64,000 nucleotides of DNA from HGM04593 sp045646845 (GCA_045646845.1 JAZRLO010000002.1:1-64000); one strand, 5' to 3'; shown: positions 42,316 to 51,958, numbered from the stretch's first letter. Made by a program: numbers and translations. Notes: generated by a model from the sequence alone, not told the origin.

Positions 42316-43650
42316 TCAATCGGCAAAGCCTATTATTTCATCGGCTACCAGAGCTGATTTATCTTCGTTGAAACCGCCCAGACGCACGCGCACCAAGCGA
42401 TTTATCATCTCCTTGTCCTGCGGCGTCTCCACCCTTATATAGTTAGCCGTAAAACCGCCCATAGGCATTCCCGAACGGGGCTTCTCGAACAGGACAACAG
42501 CCTCGCGGCCAATATGACGCTCATAAAAGGCCAGACGTTTCTGCTCGCTCAGTTCAATAAGCAACTGGCTGCGACGGTGTTTCTCTGCCGGAGAAACCGC
42601 CCCCTCAATCTTCAGAGCCTGCGTGCCCGGACGCTCCGAATAGCTGAATACATGCAACTGCGAAATATCGAGTCCTTTAATAAAATCATACGCTTTTTCA
42701 AAGAGTTCTTCGCTCTCGCCGCGCGTACCCACAATAACGTCAACGCCAATGAAGGCATCAGGCATTACCTCGCGAACCTTCGCTATCTTGTGTGCGAAAA
42801 GAGCTGTGTCGTAACGGCGGTGCATCAATTTGAGAACTTCGTCACTGCCAGCCTGCAACGGTATATGAAAATGGGGCATGAAAGCACGTGACCCTGCCAC
42901 GTAATCGATTATCTCGTCGGTAAGAAGGTTCGGTTCAATGGATGATATGCGATAACGGGATACTCCCTCCACCCCATCGAGAGCCTTAACAAGTGATACG
43001 AAACTCTCTCCGGTGGATTTTCCGAAGTCACCGATGTTCACTCCTGTTATCACGACCTCCTTGCCACCCTCTCCGGCAGCCATCCGTGCCTGTGCGACAA
43101 GCTCTTCAATTCTGGGATTGCGGCTGCGTCCGCGTGCAAAAGGTATTGTACAGTAGGTACAGAAGTAGTCACAGCCATCCTGCACCTTAAGGAAATAACG
43201 TGTACGGTCTCCGCGCGAACATGAATGCACGAAATTGCGGACATCCTTTGTCGGTTGCGCGAACCACTCGCCGCCGTTCTCATGCTTGGTAAGATTTCCG
43301 AGATGCTCAAGCACATCACCCTTACGGTCGATGCCAAGCACCACATCGACTCCCAGTTCCTTGGAAAGTTTCTCGGCAGAGAGCTGGGCATAACAGCCCG
43401 TCACAACCACGTATGCCCCGGGATTCTGACGCACGAGTTTGTGTATTGCCTGACGGCATTTCTTCTCGGCCTCCTGCGTGACGGCACAACTGTTCACGAT
43501 ACATATATCGGCCACCTCACCACGCTTGGCGGTACGTATTCCGGCCTCCTGCAACTGACGTTCTATTGTTGCAGTCTCCGAGAAATTGAGTTTACACCCC
43601 AAGGTGTAATATATAGCCTTCTTGTCCTTGAATATACTCTTGTCTATCAT
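42316..43650 (-). CDS. mtaB: tRNA t6A37 methylthiotransferase MtaB
   Basis: A 444-residue radical-SAM enzyme that converts t6A37 to ms2t6A37 in tRNA. The N-terminal UPF0004 domain binds one Fe-S cluster through Cys in YTLGCKLN, IVNSCAVT and VTGCYAQ. The radical-SAM motif is VQDGCDYFCTYCTIPFARG (CxxxCxxC). A C-terminal TRAM domain lies at about 375-444. First gene of a three-gene unit. The substrate t6A is made with the help of TsaC, whose gene is 8 kb away in this window. Confidence 0.96.
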   Translation of the reverse strand: MIDKSIFKDKKAIYYTLGCKLNFSETATIERQLQEAGIRTAKRGEVADICIVNSCAVTQEAEKKCRQAIHKLVRQNPGAYVVVTGCYAQLSAEKLSKELGVDVVLGIDRKGDVLEHLGNLTKHENGGEWFAQPTKDVRNFVHSCSRGDRTRYFLKVQDGCDYFCTYCTIPFARGRSRNPRIEELVAQARMAAGEGGKEVVITGVNIGDFGKSTGESFVSLVKALDGVEGVSRYRISSIEPNLLTDEIIDYVAGSRAFMPHFHIPLQAGSDEVLKLMHRRYDTALFAHKIAKVREVMPDAFIGVDVIVGTRGESEELFEKAYDFIKGLDISQLHVFSYSERPGTQALKIEGAVSPAEKHRRSQLLIELSEQKRLAFYERHIGREAVVLFEKPRSGMPMGGFTANYIRVETPQDKEMINRLVRVRLGGFNEDKSALVADEIIGFAD

Positions 43651-43908
43651 ATGCCTGTTTTACTTCGCGAAGATAACATCTTTTTCCGAAAGAATAAACA
43701 GAAGTAGGCAGCTCTTTGCATATGTGCCTGGCACAGGCATATTTCTTCCGGAATTTAATCCTGACAGACTATAATACCGCACCAAATCCAAATATTAACG
43801 TTTCCGAATTGTAGATAAGAAAATTTATGAGTAAATTCGCAACAATTTTGCATATAGGGTACAAAAAACTCATATTTATACAGAAAACACAAACCAAAAC
43901 ATTAAAAT

Positions 43909-46044
43909 ATGAAAAGAAAAATTGCAATTATGGCAGCAATGGCAATTACAGGCATAGCTACAGCCCAGGCCGATGTCAATGCTCCGGACAAGGAACCGGC
44001 AATCATCGGCAAATCCGAAATAAAGATAGAGGGCAAGCTCATGACACCCGAAGCACTCTGGGCAATGGGACGCATAGGCGAGGTATCGGTATCACCCGAT
44101 GCCAAAAGCATCGTATATGGTGTAAGCTACTACAGCGTGGAGCAGAACAAGAGCCACCACACACTGCATATCATGGCGGCAGACGGCACAGGCAAGAGAC
44201 TGCTCACGACAACTGCAGCCAACGAGACCAGTGCCGCATGGATAAAGGAGGGAAGCAAGATAGCCTTCCTGTCGAACGAGAGCGGAAGTACCCAGGTATG
44301 GGAGATGAACCCCGACGGAACAGGACGCAGACAGCTCACCAATGATGCGAGCGACATAGAGGGATTCCTCTTCTCGCCCGACGAGAGCAAGGTAGTGCTC
44401 GTGAAGCGCATAAAGACAAAGCCCACGACGGCAGACGTTCACCCGGACCTTCCTCTGGCAAAAGGTTTCGTTGTGGATGACCTCATGTACAAGCACTGGG
44501 ACGAGTGGCTGACAGATGCACCGCACCCCTTCATCGCCGACTTTGACGGCAATTCCATAAATGAAGGCAAGGACCTGCTCGAAGGCACTGCATACGACTG
44601 CCCCAATCGCCCGTTCGGAGGTGTGGAACAACTTGCATGGAGCAACGACAGCAAGAAACTCGCATATGCCTGCAACAAGAAGACGGGAGCTGAATATACC
44701 GTAAGCACCGACACGGACATATATCTATACGACATAGAGAAGGGTACAACAGAGAACCTCTGCAAACTTGATGAGGTCCGTTCGAGCTACGGATACGACA
44801 CCGCACCGCAGTTCTCGCCCGACGGAAAGAAAATCGCATGGCTGAGCATGGAGCACGACGGCTATGAGAGCGACCTGAACCGCCTGAGCATCATGGACCT
44901 CGCTACCGGCGAACGCAAATACATAACCGAATATCCCAATGGTGAAGAAAAGGCTGTGTTCGACAGCAACGTTGACAGCTACTGCTGGGCACCGGACAGC
45001 AAGAGTCTCTACTTCACAGGAACATGGCACGGTACTACACAGGTATATAATATTGACCTGAAAGGCAAGCTCACAAAGATGACCGAAGGTGACCACGACT
45101 ACAACTCCGTGGCCATGCTCGGCAAGAAGAACCTGATAATGACGCGAGTTTCAATGAGCGCACCGGCCGATATATATACGATGAAAGCCAAGGCCGGAGC
45201 CGAAGTAAAACAGCTTACGGAGGAGAACAAGCACATATTCGACCAGATAGAGACTGGAAAGGTGGAAGCACGCTGGTGCAAGACCGTTGACGGTAAGGAG
45301 TTGCATTCGTGGGTCATCTTCCCTCCGAACTTCGACCCCACAAAGAAGTACCCCACTCTTCTGTTCTGCGAAGGCGGACCGCAATCACCCGTAAGCCAGT
45401 TCTGGAGCTATCGTTGGAATTTCCAGATTATGGCAGCCAACGGATATATAATCATCGCCCCCAACCGACGCGGACTGCCGGGATTCGGCCACGCATGGAA
45501 CTGGGAGATAAGCACCAATTACGGTGGCAACTGCATGAGTGACCTGCTCAGCGCGATAGACGACATTTCAAAAGAGCCCTATGTCGATACAGAGCGTCTC
45601 GGCTGTGTGGGTGCAAGCTTTGGCGGCTACTCGGCAATGTGGTTGGCAGGACATCACGAGAAGCGTTTCAAGGCATTCATTGCCCACGACGGTTTCTTCA
45701 ACATGGAACAGCAGTACTATGAGACCGAAGAGAGTTGGTTCCCCAACTGGGACCTCGGTGGCGCGCCGTACAACCAGACAGAGGAGGCAAAACGTTCATA
45801 CGCGAATTCTCCGCACAAGTTCGTTGACAAGTGGGACACCCCCATCCTTCTCATCCACGGCGACCGCGACTACCGCATCCTCTCGTCACAGTCAATGGCA
45901 GCATTCAACGCGGCACGCCTCAAGGGCATACCGGCACAGTTGCTTCTATTCCCCGATGAGAACCACTGGGTACTGAAGCCCCAGAACGGCATACTGTGGC
46001 AGCGCACATTCTTTGCGTGGCTCGATAAATGGCTGAAAAAGTGA
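43909..46044 (+). CDS. S9 family dipeptidyl peptidase (DPP5-like)
   Basis: A 711-residue serine peptidase with a signal peptide (MKRKIAIMAAMAITGIATAQA). It has a seven-bladed beta-propeller (about 45-440, with repeated VSPDAKSIVYG, FSPDESKV and FSPDGKKIAWL blades) and an alpha/beta-hydrolase domain (about 450-711). The triad is Ser570 (GASFGGYS), Asp654 (HGDRDYR) and His686 (ENHWV). It resembles Porphyromonas DPP5 and related periplasmic exopeptidases that release dipeptides. Only 31 bp separate it from an MFS carrier gene, which suggests peptide breakdown coupled to uptake. Cleavage specificity cannot be read from the sequence. Confidence 0.94.
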   Translation: MKRKIAIMAAMAITGIATAQADVNAPDKEPAIIGKSEIKIEGKLMTPEALWAMGRIGEVSVSPDAKSIVYGVSYYSVEQNKSHHTLHIMAADGTGKRLLTTTAANETSAAWIKEGSKIAFLSNESGSTQVWEMNPDGTGRRQLTNDASDIEGFLFSPDESKVVLVKRIKTKPTTADVHPDLPLAKGFVVDDLMYKHWDEWLTDAPHPFIADFDGNSINEGKDLLEGTAYDCPNRPFGGVEQLAWSNDSKKLAYACNKKTGAEYTVSTDTDIYLYDIEKGTTENLCKLDEVRSSYGYDTAPQFSPDGKKIAWLSMEHDGYESDLNRLSIMDLATGERKYITEYPNGEEKAVFDSNVDSYCWAPDSKSLYFTGTWHGTTQVYNIDLKGKLTKMTEGDHDYNSVAMLGKKNLIMTRVSMSAPADIYTMKAKAGAEVKQLTEENKHIFDQIETGKVEARWCKTVDGKELHSWVIFPPNFDPTKKYPTLLFCEGGPQSPVSQFWSYRWNFQIMAANGYIIIAPNRRGLPGFGHAWNWEISTNYGGNCMSDLLSAIDDISKEPYVDTERLGCVGASFGGYSAMWLAGHHEKRFKAFIAHDGFFNMEQQYYETEESWFPNWDLGGAPYNQTEEAKRSYANSPHKFVDKWDTPILLIHGDRDYRILSSQSMAAFNAARLKGIPAQLLLFPDENHWVLKPQNGILWQRTFFAWLDKWLKK

Positions 46045-46075
46045 ATAAAACAACAGAACGAATCAATAAATTACT

Positions 46076-47437
46076 ATGACAACAACACAGAAAATCCAAA
46101 GGAAATTGAGCGATTCAAAGAAGTTGCGCTGGACAGTGCTGCTTATAGTATCGTTCACGACCATGTGGGGATACTTCCTCACTGACGCCATGTCACCGCT
46201 CATGACGATGCTCGAGGAGCAGATGCACTGGTCGAGCGGCGACTTCGGCTCATTCAACTGGGCATACTGCTGGCTCAACGTGTTCCTCTTCATGCTGATA
46301 TTCAGCGGTATCATACTCGACAAGTTCGGTGTAAGAATAACCGGAATCGGAGCCTGCCTGCTGATGATACTCGGCGCGGGCATAAAGTTCTATGCCGTGG
46401 AGTTCATCTCACCAGAGGCTGAGGCCGGAACAATACTGGGATTCAGGACACAGGTATTTGTCGCATGCGTGGGATATGCAATCTTCGCGGTAGGTACCGA
46501 GACTTGCGGCATCACCGTGACGAAGGTCATTGCCCGATGGTTCAAAGGCAAAGAGCTTGCACTTGCCATGGGTATCCAGGTTGCAGTGGCACGTCTGGGA
46601 ACTGCACTTGCCATGATCGTGTGCCCCATCATCGTTGCAAACTTCTCAATGTCAACACCCTTGCTCTTCTCGCTCGTACTCCTTGTGATTGGTTTCCTCG
46701 CCTACATGGTATTCTGCGTAATTGACAAGAAGCGCGATGCCGAAGGAGAGGTGGAGGAAGAAGCAGAGGAGCAGTTCAAACTTTCGGACATCAAGTTCAT
46801 CGTATGCAACAAAGGTTTCTGGCTCATAGCCCTGCTCTGTCTCATGTTCTATTCGGCGGTGTTCCCGTTCATGAAGTATGCGACATCACTTATGGAGAAC
46901 AAATACCTTGTTGACCAGAGCCTTGCAGGACTCATCCCGAGCCTCATCCCGCTTGGCAACCTTATAATGACACCTATTTTCGGCGGCATTTACGGACGCA
47001 TCGGAAAGGGAGCGACACTTATGATTATAGGTTCTGTACTGCTCACACTGGTACACCTCCTGTTCGCTCTTCCGCTGATGAACTATTGGTGGTTCGCCGT
47101 AATCATAATGATAATGCTGGGAATCGCATTCTCACTCGTACCGTCGGCTCTTTGGCCTTCTGTCCCCAAAATTATCCCCGAAAAGCAGTTGGGTTCGGCC
47201 TATGCAATCATTTTCTGGGTACAGAACATCGGACTCGGCTTTGTTCCCTTGATTATCGGAAAGGTTCTCGAAAAGTTCTGCGTAACAGGTACACGAATCG
47301 CCGAGAACGGAAGCGCATCTACCGTATATGACTATACAATACCGATGCTGATTTTTGCAGCATTCGGCCTTGTAGCTATTCTTCTTTCATACCTGCTCAA
47401 GAAAGAGGATGCCAAGAAAGGTTACGGTCTTGAATAA
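46076..47437 (+). CDS. MFS transporter, MFSD1-like
   Basis: A 453-residue carrier with 12 helices. It begins with a basic cytoplasmic N-terminus, then LIVSFTTMWGYFLTDAMSPLMTML, and has an acidic loop (about 222-235, DAEGEVEEEAEEQ) between the two halves. The pattern WGYFLTDAMSPL and VFPFMKYATSLME resembles the MFSD1 group, whose animal member is reported to carry dipeptides. Being in one unit with a dipeptidyl peptidase makes dipeptides the best substrate guess, but it is only a guess. It ends just before a strong bidirectional hairpin. Confidence 0.9.
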   Translation: MTTTQKIQRKLSDSKKLRWTVLLIVSFTTMWGYFLTDAMSPLMTMLEEQMHWSSGDFGSFNWAYCWLNVFLFMLIFSGIILDKFGVRITGIGACLLMILGAGIKFYAVEFISPEAEAGTILGFRTQVFVACVGYAIFAVGTETCGITVTKVIARWFKGKELALAMGIQVAVARLGTALAMIVCPIIVANFSMSTPLLFSLVLLVIGFLAYMVFCVIDKKRDAEGEVEEEAEEQFKLSDIKFIVCNKGFWLIALLCLMFYSAVFPFMKYATSLMENKYLVDQSLAGLIPSLIPLGNLIMTPIFGGIYGRIGKGATLMIIGSVLLTLVHLLFALPLMNYWWFAVIIMIMLGIAFSLVPSALWPSVPKIIPEKQLGSAYAIIFWVQNIGLGFVPLIIGKVLEKFCVTGTRIAENGSASTVYDYTIPMLIFAAFGLVAILLSYLLKKEDAKKGYGLE

Positions 47438-47446
47438 CAAACAGAC

Positions 47447-47499
47447 TGACATCAATAAAAAAATACAGCCCGAAAGGCTGTATTTTTTTATTGATGTCA
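47447..47499. terminator. Bidirectional 24-bp perfect hairpin
   Basis: Arms 47447-47470 and 47476-47499 pair exactly around CGAAA, with ATACAGCC/GGCTGTAT innermost and a seven-base A/T run. It serves the MFS gene (+) and overlaps the stop of the small gene at 47497 (-). Confidence 0.9.
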
Positions 47500-47682
47500 A
47501 TTCAAAACAAGTTCTCTCATATCCCCTTCAACACCCTTCTGGACTTTGAAATTGCGTGCAAAGTTCTTCAAAAACGCCAAAGATGTGGCTGAAGGCTTAG
47601 GATATTTTCCCTTTTTAAGGGCCTGTTCGAGAAGAGAACCGGAAATTTCAAGTTTTGGAGTAGAATTCTTATCCATAGGCAT
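47497..47682 (-). CDS. Small conserved Bacteroidales protein
   Basis: A 61-residue protein (MPMDKNSTPKLEISGSLLEQ at the start, then PSATSLAFLKNFARNFKV and a short tail). The phrase PSxxxLxFLKNFAR is one I associate with short Bacteroidales proteins of unknown function encoded near sigma-factor genes; this is memory, not a search result. AGGAAAAAAG lies just before the ATG as a ribosome-binding site. Two ATGs, two codons apart, are possible starts. It sits downstream of the ECF sigma gene but behind that gene's strong terminator, so either read-through or an own promoter must drive it. Function unknown. Confidence 0.72.
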   Translation of the reverse strand: MPMDKNSTPKLEISGSLLEQALKKGKYPKPSATSLAFLKNFARNFKVQKGVEGDMRELVLN

Positions 47683-47716
47683 TCTTTTTTCCTTGTTACA
47701 TATTAATAACGAAACG

Positions 47717-47775
47717 GAAAGAGAAAAAGTATATGCCGGAGAAATATTTTTTCCGGCATATACTTTTTCTCTTTC
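47717..47775 (-). terminator. Terminator of the ECF sigma gene
   Basis: Perfect 23-bp stem (47717-47739 with 47753-47775), core TATGCCGG/CCGGCATA, 13-base loop. It lies 16 bp after the sigma-factor stop. Confidence 0.8.
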
Positions 47776-47791
47776 AGGAATGTATTCCCGT

Positions 47792-48385
47792 TCACTCCAT
47801 CACAAGCGAAACACGCTTCTCGGCCGCGATACGACGCATATTCAAGACAGCATATCTCATACGTCCCAAAGCCGTGTTTATGCTCACACCGGTAATGTCC
47901 GCAATCTCCTTGAAGGAGAGGTCCTGATAATAGCGCATGAACACGACCTCGCGCTGGCAGTCGGGCAGTTCATCGATAAGTGCGCGAACATCCTTCAGCA
48001 CCTGTTCGTTTACCATACGGTTCTCCACATTACCCTCGACAAGTTTGGCATTGTTGAAAAGGTCAATCTCGCTTTCATCGTTAGAAACGAGATTCTCGTT
48101 CCTTTCAGTGCGGAACTGGTCTATGACAAGATTGTGCGCGATACGTGTTATCCAGGCAGAGAATTTGCCGTCGTTGGTATAACGACCCTGCTGCAAAGTC
48201 ACGATGGCCTTGACAAAAGTCTCTTGAAAGATATCCTCTGCCAACTCCTTTGAACGTACTATAAAATAGATGTAGTTGAATAACCTGTCCTGATGACGGT
48301 TCAACAATATGTCGAACGCTGAATTATTGCCCTGCAAATAAAGTGAGACCAACATATCATCGGTCATCTGCTTCATACTCTCCAT
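47792..48385 (-). CDS. ECF-type RNA polymerase sigma factor
   Basis: A 197-residue sigma-70 family protein. Region 2 covers about 20-95 (LLNRHQDRLFNYIYFIVRSKELAEDIFQETFVKAI and FSAWITRIAHNLVIDQFR). Region 4 covers about 135-190 (LPDCQREVVFMRYYQDLSFKEIADITGVSINTALGRMRYAV, helix-turn-helix). It redirects RNA polymerase to a special promoter set. No anti-sigma gene lies beside it, so it is not a SusC-type transducing pair. In Bacteroides, stand-alone ECF factors of this kind often act in stress responses. The ATG at 48385 is taken; internal ATGs at codons 4 and 7 are possible. Confidence 0.94.
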   Translation of the reverse strand: MESMKQMTDDMLVSLYLQGNNSAFDILLNRHQDRLFNYIYFIVRSKELAEDIFQETFVKAIVTLQQGRYTNDGKFSAWITRIAHNLVIDQFRTERNENLVSNDESEIDLFNNAKLVEGNVENRMVNEQVLKDVRALIDELPDCQREVVFMRYYQDLSFKEIADITGVSINTALGRMRYAVLNMRRIAAEKRVSLVME

Positions 48386-48564
48386 TATTTCTTCATTTAT
48401 GATTGAAGTAGAGATTTATCTATAGGCAACTGGTTTTAGGTTAATAATGATTTTGTTCGGGGCAAAGTAAAGAAATAAATCCATTATTTCCAAACGTTTT
48501 CAAAAAAAAGTTACATACAGCACAATATAACGGGGCGAAAAGACGTTAGTGCAAAACAAAAAAA

Positions 48565-48591
48565 GGTGAGGCCTTTTTGGTCATCCTCACC
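48565..48591 (-). terminator. Terminator of the fmt operon
   Basis: Stem GGTGAGG/CCTCACC (48565-48571, 48585-48591). On the minus strand it is followed by TTTTTTTGTTTTGC. It lies 21 bp after the fmt stop. Confidence 0.82.
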
Positions 48592-48612
48592 CTGTCATTC
48601 TGCACGTCAGAA

Positions 48613-49599
48613 TCACTTCATATTCATGCCATCTATTGAAAAGCCGCGCAAAAGGTCGGCAACAGGCATGCGTTTCTTTCCGGCAAGCTGCACCTCAAGA
48701 AGCGAGATGTAACCGCCGTCAACGGCAACCTTAACGTAAGTCTTGCTGTCGGTAACTACCGTTCCCGGTTCCTTGGAATGCTGGCAGAGTTCCTTTTCGG
48801 CCTCATATACCTTGAGAGCAACCTCTTTGCCGTCTGCACCGACAAGTTCGCACCATGCTGCCGGGTACGGCGACATTCCGCGCACAAAATCATAGACCTG
48901 TTCCACGCTCTTTGTCCAGTCAATCCTGCACGTATCACGGAATATCTTTGGGGCCGGGCGCAGCTCGCTCTCGGAGAGATACATGGTATCCTGAGCCATG
49001 GCTGTAGCCTTTCCGTTCACGATGGCATCCACTGTACGCACGACCGTATCCCCGCCCTGCAGCATGAGTTTGTCGTGGAGTGTTCCGGCATTGTCCTTTT
49101 CGTCAATGGCAACAACATCGCGGAAAATGACATCGCCGGTATCTATCTCGTGCTTGAGGAAGAAGGTAGTGACACCAGTTTCCTTATCACCATTGATTAT
49201 AGCCCAGTTGATTGGAGCCGCACCTCGGTACTGAGGGAGCAAAGAAGCGTGAAGGTTGAATGTTCCCAGACGCGGCATGTTCCAGACGCTTTCGGGAAGC
49301 ATTCTGAAAGCCACCACAATCTGCAGGTCGGCACGCCAGTCGCGCAAGGCGGACTGAAAAGCCTCATCCTTGAGCGATTCGGGCTGCAGGACAGGCAGGT
49401 TCTCTGCAACTGCGTATTGCTTTACCGGGCTCATAAGAAGCTGCGAACCGCGTTTGTTTATCACCTTGTCGGGCATCGTGACCACGCCCACAATCTCGTA
49501 GCCGCAATCCTCGCAAGAACGTTGTCTCTCAAGCAGACGGCGCAGAGGCTCCACCGCAAAATCCGGAGTGCCCAAATATACTATTCTTAATTTTTCCAT
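48613..49599 (-). CDS. fmt: Methionyl-tRNA formyltransferase
   Basis: A 328-residue enzyme that formylates Met-tRNA-fMet with 10-formyl-tetrahydrofolate. Opening MEKLRIVYLGTPDFAVEPL. The catalytic Asn-His-Asp set is in FNLHASLLPQYRGAAPINWAI and HEIDTGDVIF. The C-terminal OB-like domain (about 215-320) binds tRNA. It starts 2 bp after the clcA stop and ends the operon. It is functionally paired with def in this same window. Confidence 0.97.
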   Translation of the reverse strand: MEKLRIVYLGTPDFAVEPLRRLLERQRSCEDCGYEIVGVVTMPDKVINKRGSQLLMSPVKQYAVAENLPVLQPESLKDEAFQSALRDWRADLQIVVAFRMLPESVWNMPRLGTFNLHASLLPQYRGAAPINWAIINGDKETGVTTFFLKHEIDTGDVIFRDVVAIDEKDNAGTLHDKLMLQGGDTVVRTVDAIVNGKATAMAQDTMYLSESELRPAPKIFRDTCRIDWTKSVEQVYDFVRGMSPYPAAWCELVGADGKEVALKVYEAEKELCQHSKEPGTVVTDSKTYVKVAVDGGYISLLEVQLAGKKRMPVADLLRGFSIDGMNMK

Positions 49600-49601
49600 A
49601 A

Positions 49602-51389
49602 TCAGTCTGATGTAAATTCAAGCAAAGTCTTGCGGTACGCAGTGAATATCGCCGACTTTGAGATGAAACCGATATACTCTCCTGTCACACCCTCGACGGG
49701 AAGATTCCATGCGCCGGTCTCCTCGAACTTGCGCATTACGGCCTCCATCGGTTCCTCTATGCTGAGACGTTCGGGAACACTGCGCATGAGAGTCGCAACA
49801 TTGTAGCGATGATAGAGTTCCTGACGGAACATTATGTGCCTTATATCATCGAGATATACGATACCTACCAATGAATTTGCAGAGTTCACTACCGGGAATA
49901 TATTACGTTTTCCCTTGGCCACGATGCCAGTGAGTTCTCCGAGATCCATTTCGGGACTTACCTTAAGGAAGTTCTTCTCAATAACATCCTCGACTTTGAG
50001 GATTGTCAGGACAGCCTGGTCCTTATGGTGGGTTATGAGCTCACCTCGCTGTGCCAGACGCACAGCATATATATTGTTCTTGTCAAAAACCTTCACTGTG
50101 AGATATGAACAGACCGACACTATCATAAGAGGCAGGAATAGTTCATATCCGCCGGTAAGTTCTGCAATGAGGAATACTCCTGTAAGCGGCGCATGGAAGA
50201 CACCCGACATAAGGGCAGCCATTCCGAAAAGCGCGAAATTCTGGTCGGAGACAGGGACGCCTATCCCCAACCTGTTGCAAACACTTGCGAAGAGGAAACC
50301 TGTCACACAGCCCAGGAACAGGCTGGGAGCGAATATACCTCCGCAACCGCCGCCGCAATTGGTAACGGTAGAGGCGACAGCCTTGAACAGAATGATGAAC
50401 AGCATGTACAGCATTATGAACCTGGCGTGCCCGTAGAAAAGCGAATTATCGAGTATTATATTCTGCGAAGAGCCGTTTATAAGTTCAGTAATGGTATCAT
50501 AACCTTCACCATAAAGCGGAGGGAACAAAAATATCAGACAACTCAACACACAGCCACCTATCAAGAGTTTATAATAGGGGTTTGATAATTTCTTGAACAG
50601 CTTTTCTATAGCAGTGGTAACATGAGTGAAATAAAGTGAAACGAAACCACAAGCAACACCAAGCATCATCACATGAGGCACACGAGCCAGAATAAAAGGT
50701 TCTGTCGATGATAACTCAAACATTGGGCTGGTGCCTATCAGAAGATACGACAATGTAGCAGCAGTGACACTTGATATGAGCAATGGCAAGAGCGATGACA
50801 TCGTAAGGTCGAGCATCAGCACCTCCAGTGTAAACACAAGACCGGCAATGGGTGCCTTGAAGATTCCCGACACTGCACCTGCGGCACCGCAACCGATAAG
50901 AAGCATCATGACCTTCTTCTCCATCTTGAACAAACTTCCGAGGTTGGAGCCTATTGCAGAGCCTGTCATGACAATAGGAGACTCGGCACCGACAGAACCG
51001 CCGAAGCCGATTGTTATACCGCTGGCAATGAGCGATGACCATGAGTTGTGACGGCGTATCCTGCCCTGACGGCACGATATTGCATACAGTACCTTGGTGA
51101 CTCCGTGGCTTATGTCGTCGCGCACTATCTTGCGTATGAAAAGCCCGGTAATGAAGATACCTATGACCGGATATACCAGATAGAGCCAGTTGAAGGTGTG
51201 CGCATCGAAATCACCGGTAAGCAGATGCTGTATGAAGTGGATAAGATGTTTGAGCGCGAATGCCGCAATGGCGGAAAGGACACCCACGACAAGACTCAGT
51301 ATCAGTATGAACTGGTTCTGTGAGATATGCTTTTCCCTCCACTCTATGAAGCGGTCGAGCATGCCTTTCTCTTTCTTCTCTGCCATCAT
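49602..51389 (-). CDS. clcA: ClC-type chloride channel/antiporter with CBS domains
   Basis: A 595-residue protein. The ClC membrane domain (about 25-445) has the selectivity motifs GFGGSVGAESPIVMTGS (the Glu is the likely gate), GIFKAPIAG and GGGCGGIFAPSLFLGCVTG. Two cytoplasmic CBS domains (about 465-590) may sense nucleotides. It moves Cl- across the inner membrane, possibly in exchange for H+. The start overlaps the tsaC stop (ATGA) and fmt follows by 2 bp, so an ion carrier is locked inside a translation operon. This arrangement is seen in other Bacteroidales. Confidence 0.94.
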   Translation of the reverse strand: MMAEKKEKGMLDRFIEWREKHISQNQFILILSLVVGVLSAIAAFALKHLIHFIQHLLTGDFDAHTFNWLYLVYPVIGIFITGLFIRKIVRDDISHGVTKVLYAISCRQGRIRRHNSWSSLIASGITIGFGGSVGAESPIVMTGSAIGSNLGSLFKMEKKVMMLLIGCGAAGAVSGIFKAPIAGLVFTLEVLMLDLTMSSLLPLLISSVTAATLSYLLIGTSPMFELSSTEPFILARVPHVMMLGVACGFVSLYFTHVTTAIEKLFKKLSNPYYKLLIGGCVLSCLIFLFPPLYGEGYDTITELINGSSQNIILDNSLFYGHARFIMLYMLFIILFKAVASTVTNCGGGCGGIFAPSLFLGCVTGFLFASVCNRLGIGVPVSDQNFALFGMAALMSGVFHAPLTGVFLIAELTGGYELFLPLMIVSVCSYLTVKVFDKNNIYAVRLAQRGELITHHKDQAVLTILKVEDVIEKNFLKVSPEMDLGELTGIVAKGKRNIFPVVNSANSLVGIVYLDDIRHIMFRQELYHRYNVATLMRSVPERLSIEEPMEAVMRKFEETGAWNLPVEGVTGEYIGFISKSAIFTAYRKTLLEFTSD

Positions 51390-51958
51390 TCCCTTATTAT
51401 GGTTACAGTTCCGTTGGATGTCAGTTTAATTATGCTTGACGACTTGGCACTACCCTTCTCATGCTGCTTGTAGTTTACCACATAATCCACAGCCTCGATA
51501 ATCTCGGGGCTTATCTCGCCGAAGTTACCCGGCGTAGGTTCACCGCTCACGTTCGCCGAGGTTGACACTATCGCCTTCTGGAAACGGTAGCACAACTCCT
51601 TTGAAAAGAGTTCCGATGTCACGCGTATCCCCACACTTCCGTCCTCGGCAACCAGAGCAGGAGCTACATTTCGCGCCCCGTCATATATTATCGTCAACGG
51701 TTTTGTGGTAAGTTCTATGAGATCCCAGGCTACGGCCGGAACATTCCCAACATAACGCGCAAGGCGGTCAGCACTATCAACCAACAGGAGCATCGCCTTG
51801 CTGTCGCAACGTTGCTTTATCTCATAAACGCGCTTTACCGCATCGGAATTGGAGGCATCGCATCCCAAACCCCATACCGTATCTGTGGGATAGAGGATAA
51901 CTCCACCCTTACGCATAACCTCAACGCACTTTTTCGCTTCATCTGCAATAGTACCCAT
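51386..51958 (-). CDS. tsaC: Threonylcarbamoyl-AMP synthase (TsaC/Sua5 type)
   Basis: A 190-residue YrdC-domain protein that makes threonylcarbamoyl-AMP from Thr, bicarbonate and ATP, the first step of tRNA t6A37. The opening includes GGVILYPTDTVWGLGCDASN, the family motif. SKAMLLLVDS and SVGIRVTSELFSKEL with STSANVSGEPTPGNF complete the active site. There is no Sua5 C-terminal domain. It lies 12 bp after prfC and overlaps clcA by 4 bp. Confidence 0.95.
   Translation of the reverse strand: MGTIADEAKKCVEVMRKGGVILYPTDTVWGLGCDASNSDAVKRVYEIKQRCDSKAMLLLVDSADRLARYVGNVPAVAWDLIELTTKPLTIIYDGARNVAPALVAEDGSVGIRVTSELFSKELCYRFQKAIVSTSANVSGEPTPGNFGEISPEIIEAVDYVVNYKQHEKGSAKSSSIIKLTSNGTVTIIRE

Noticed and set aside
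47792..48385. ECF sigma/anti-sigma pair controlling a SusCD-type glycan locus
   Set aside because: No anti-sigma factor, SusC or SusD gene is adjacent, so the usual transducing arrangement is absent.
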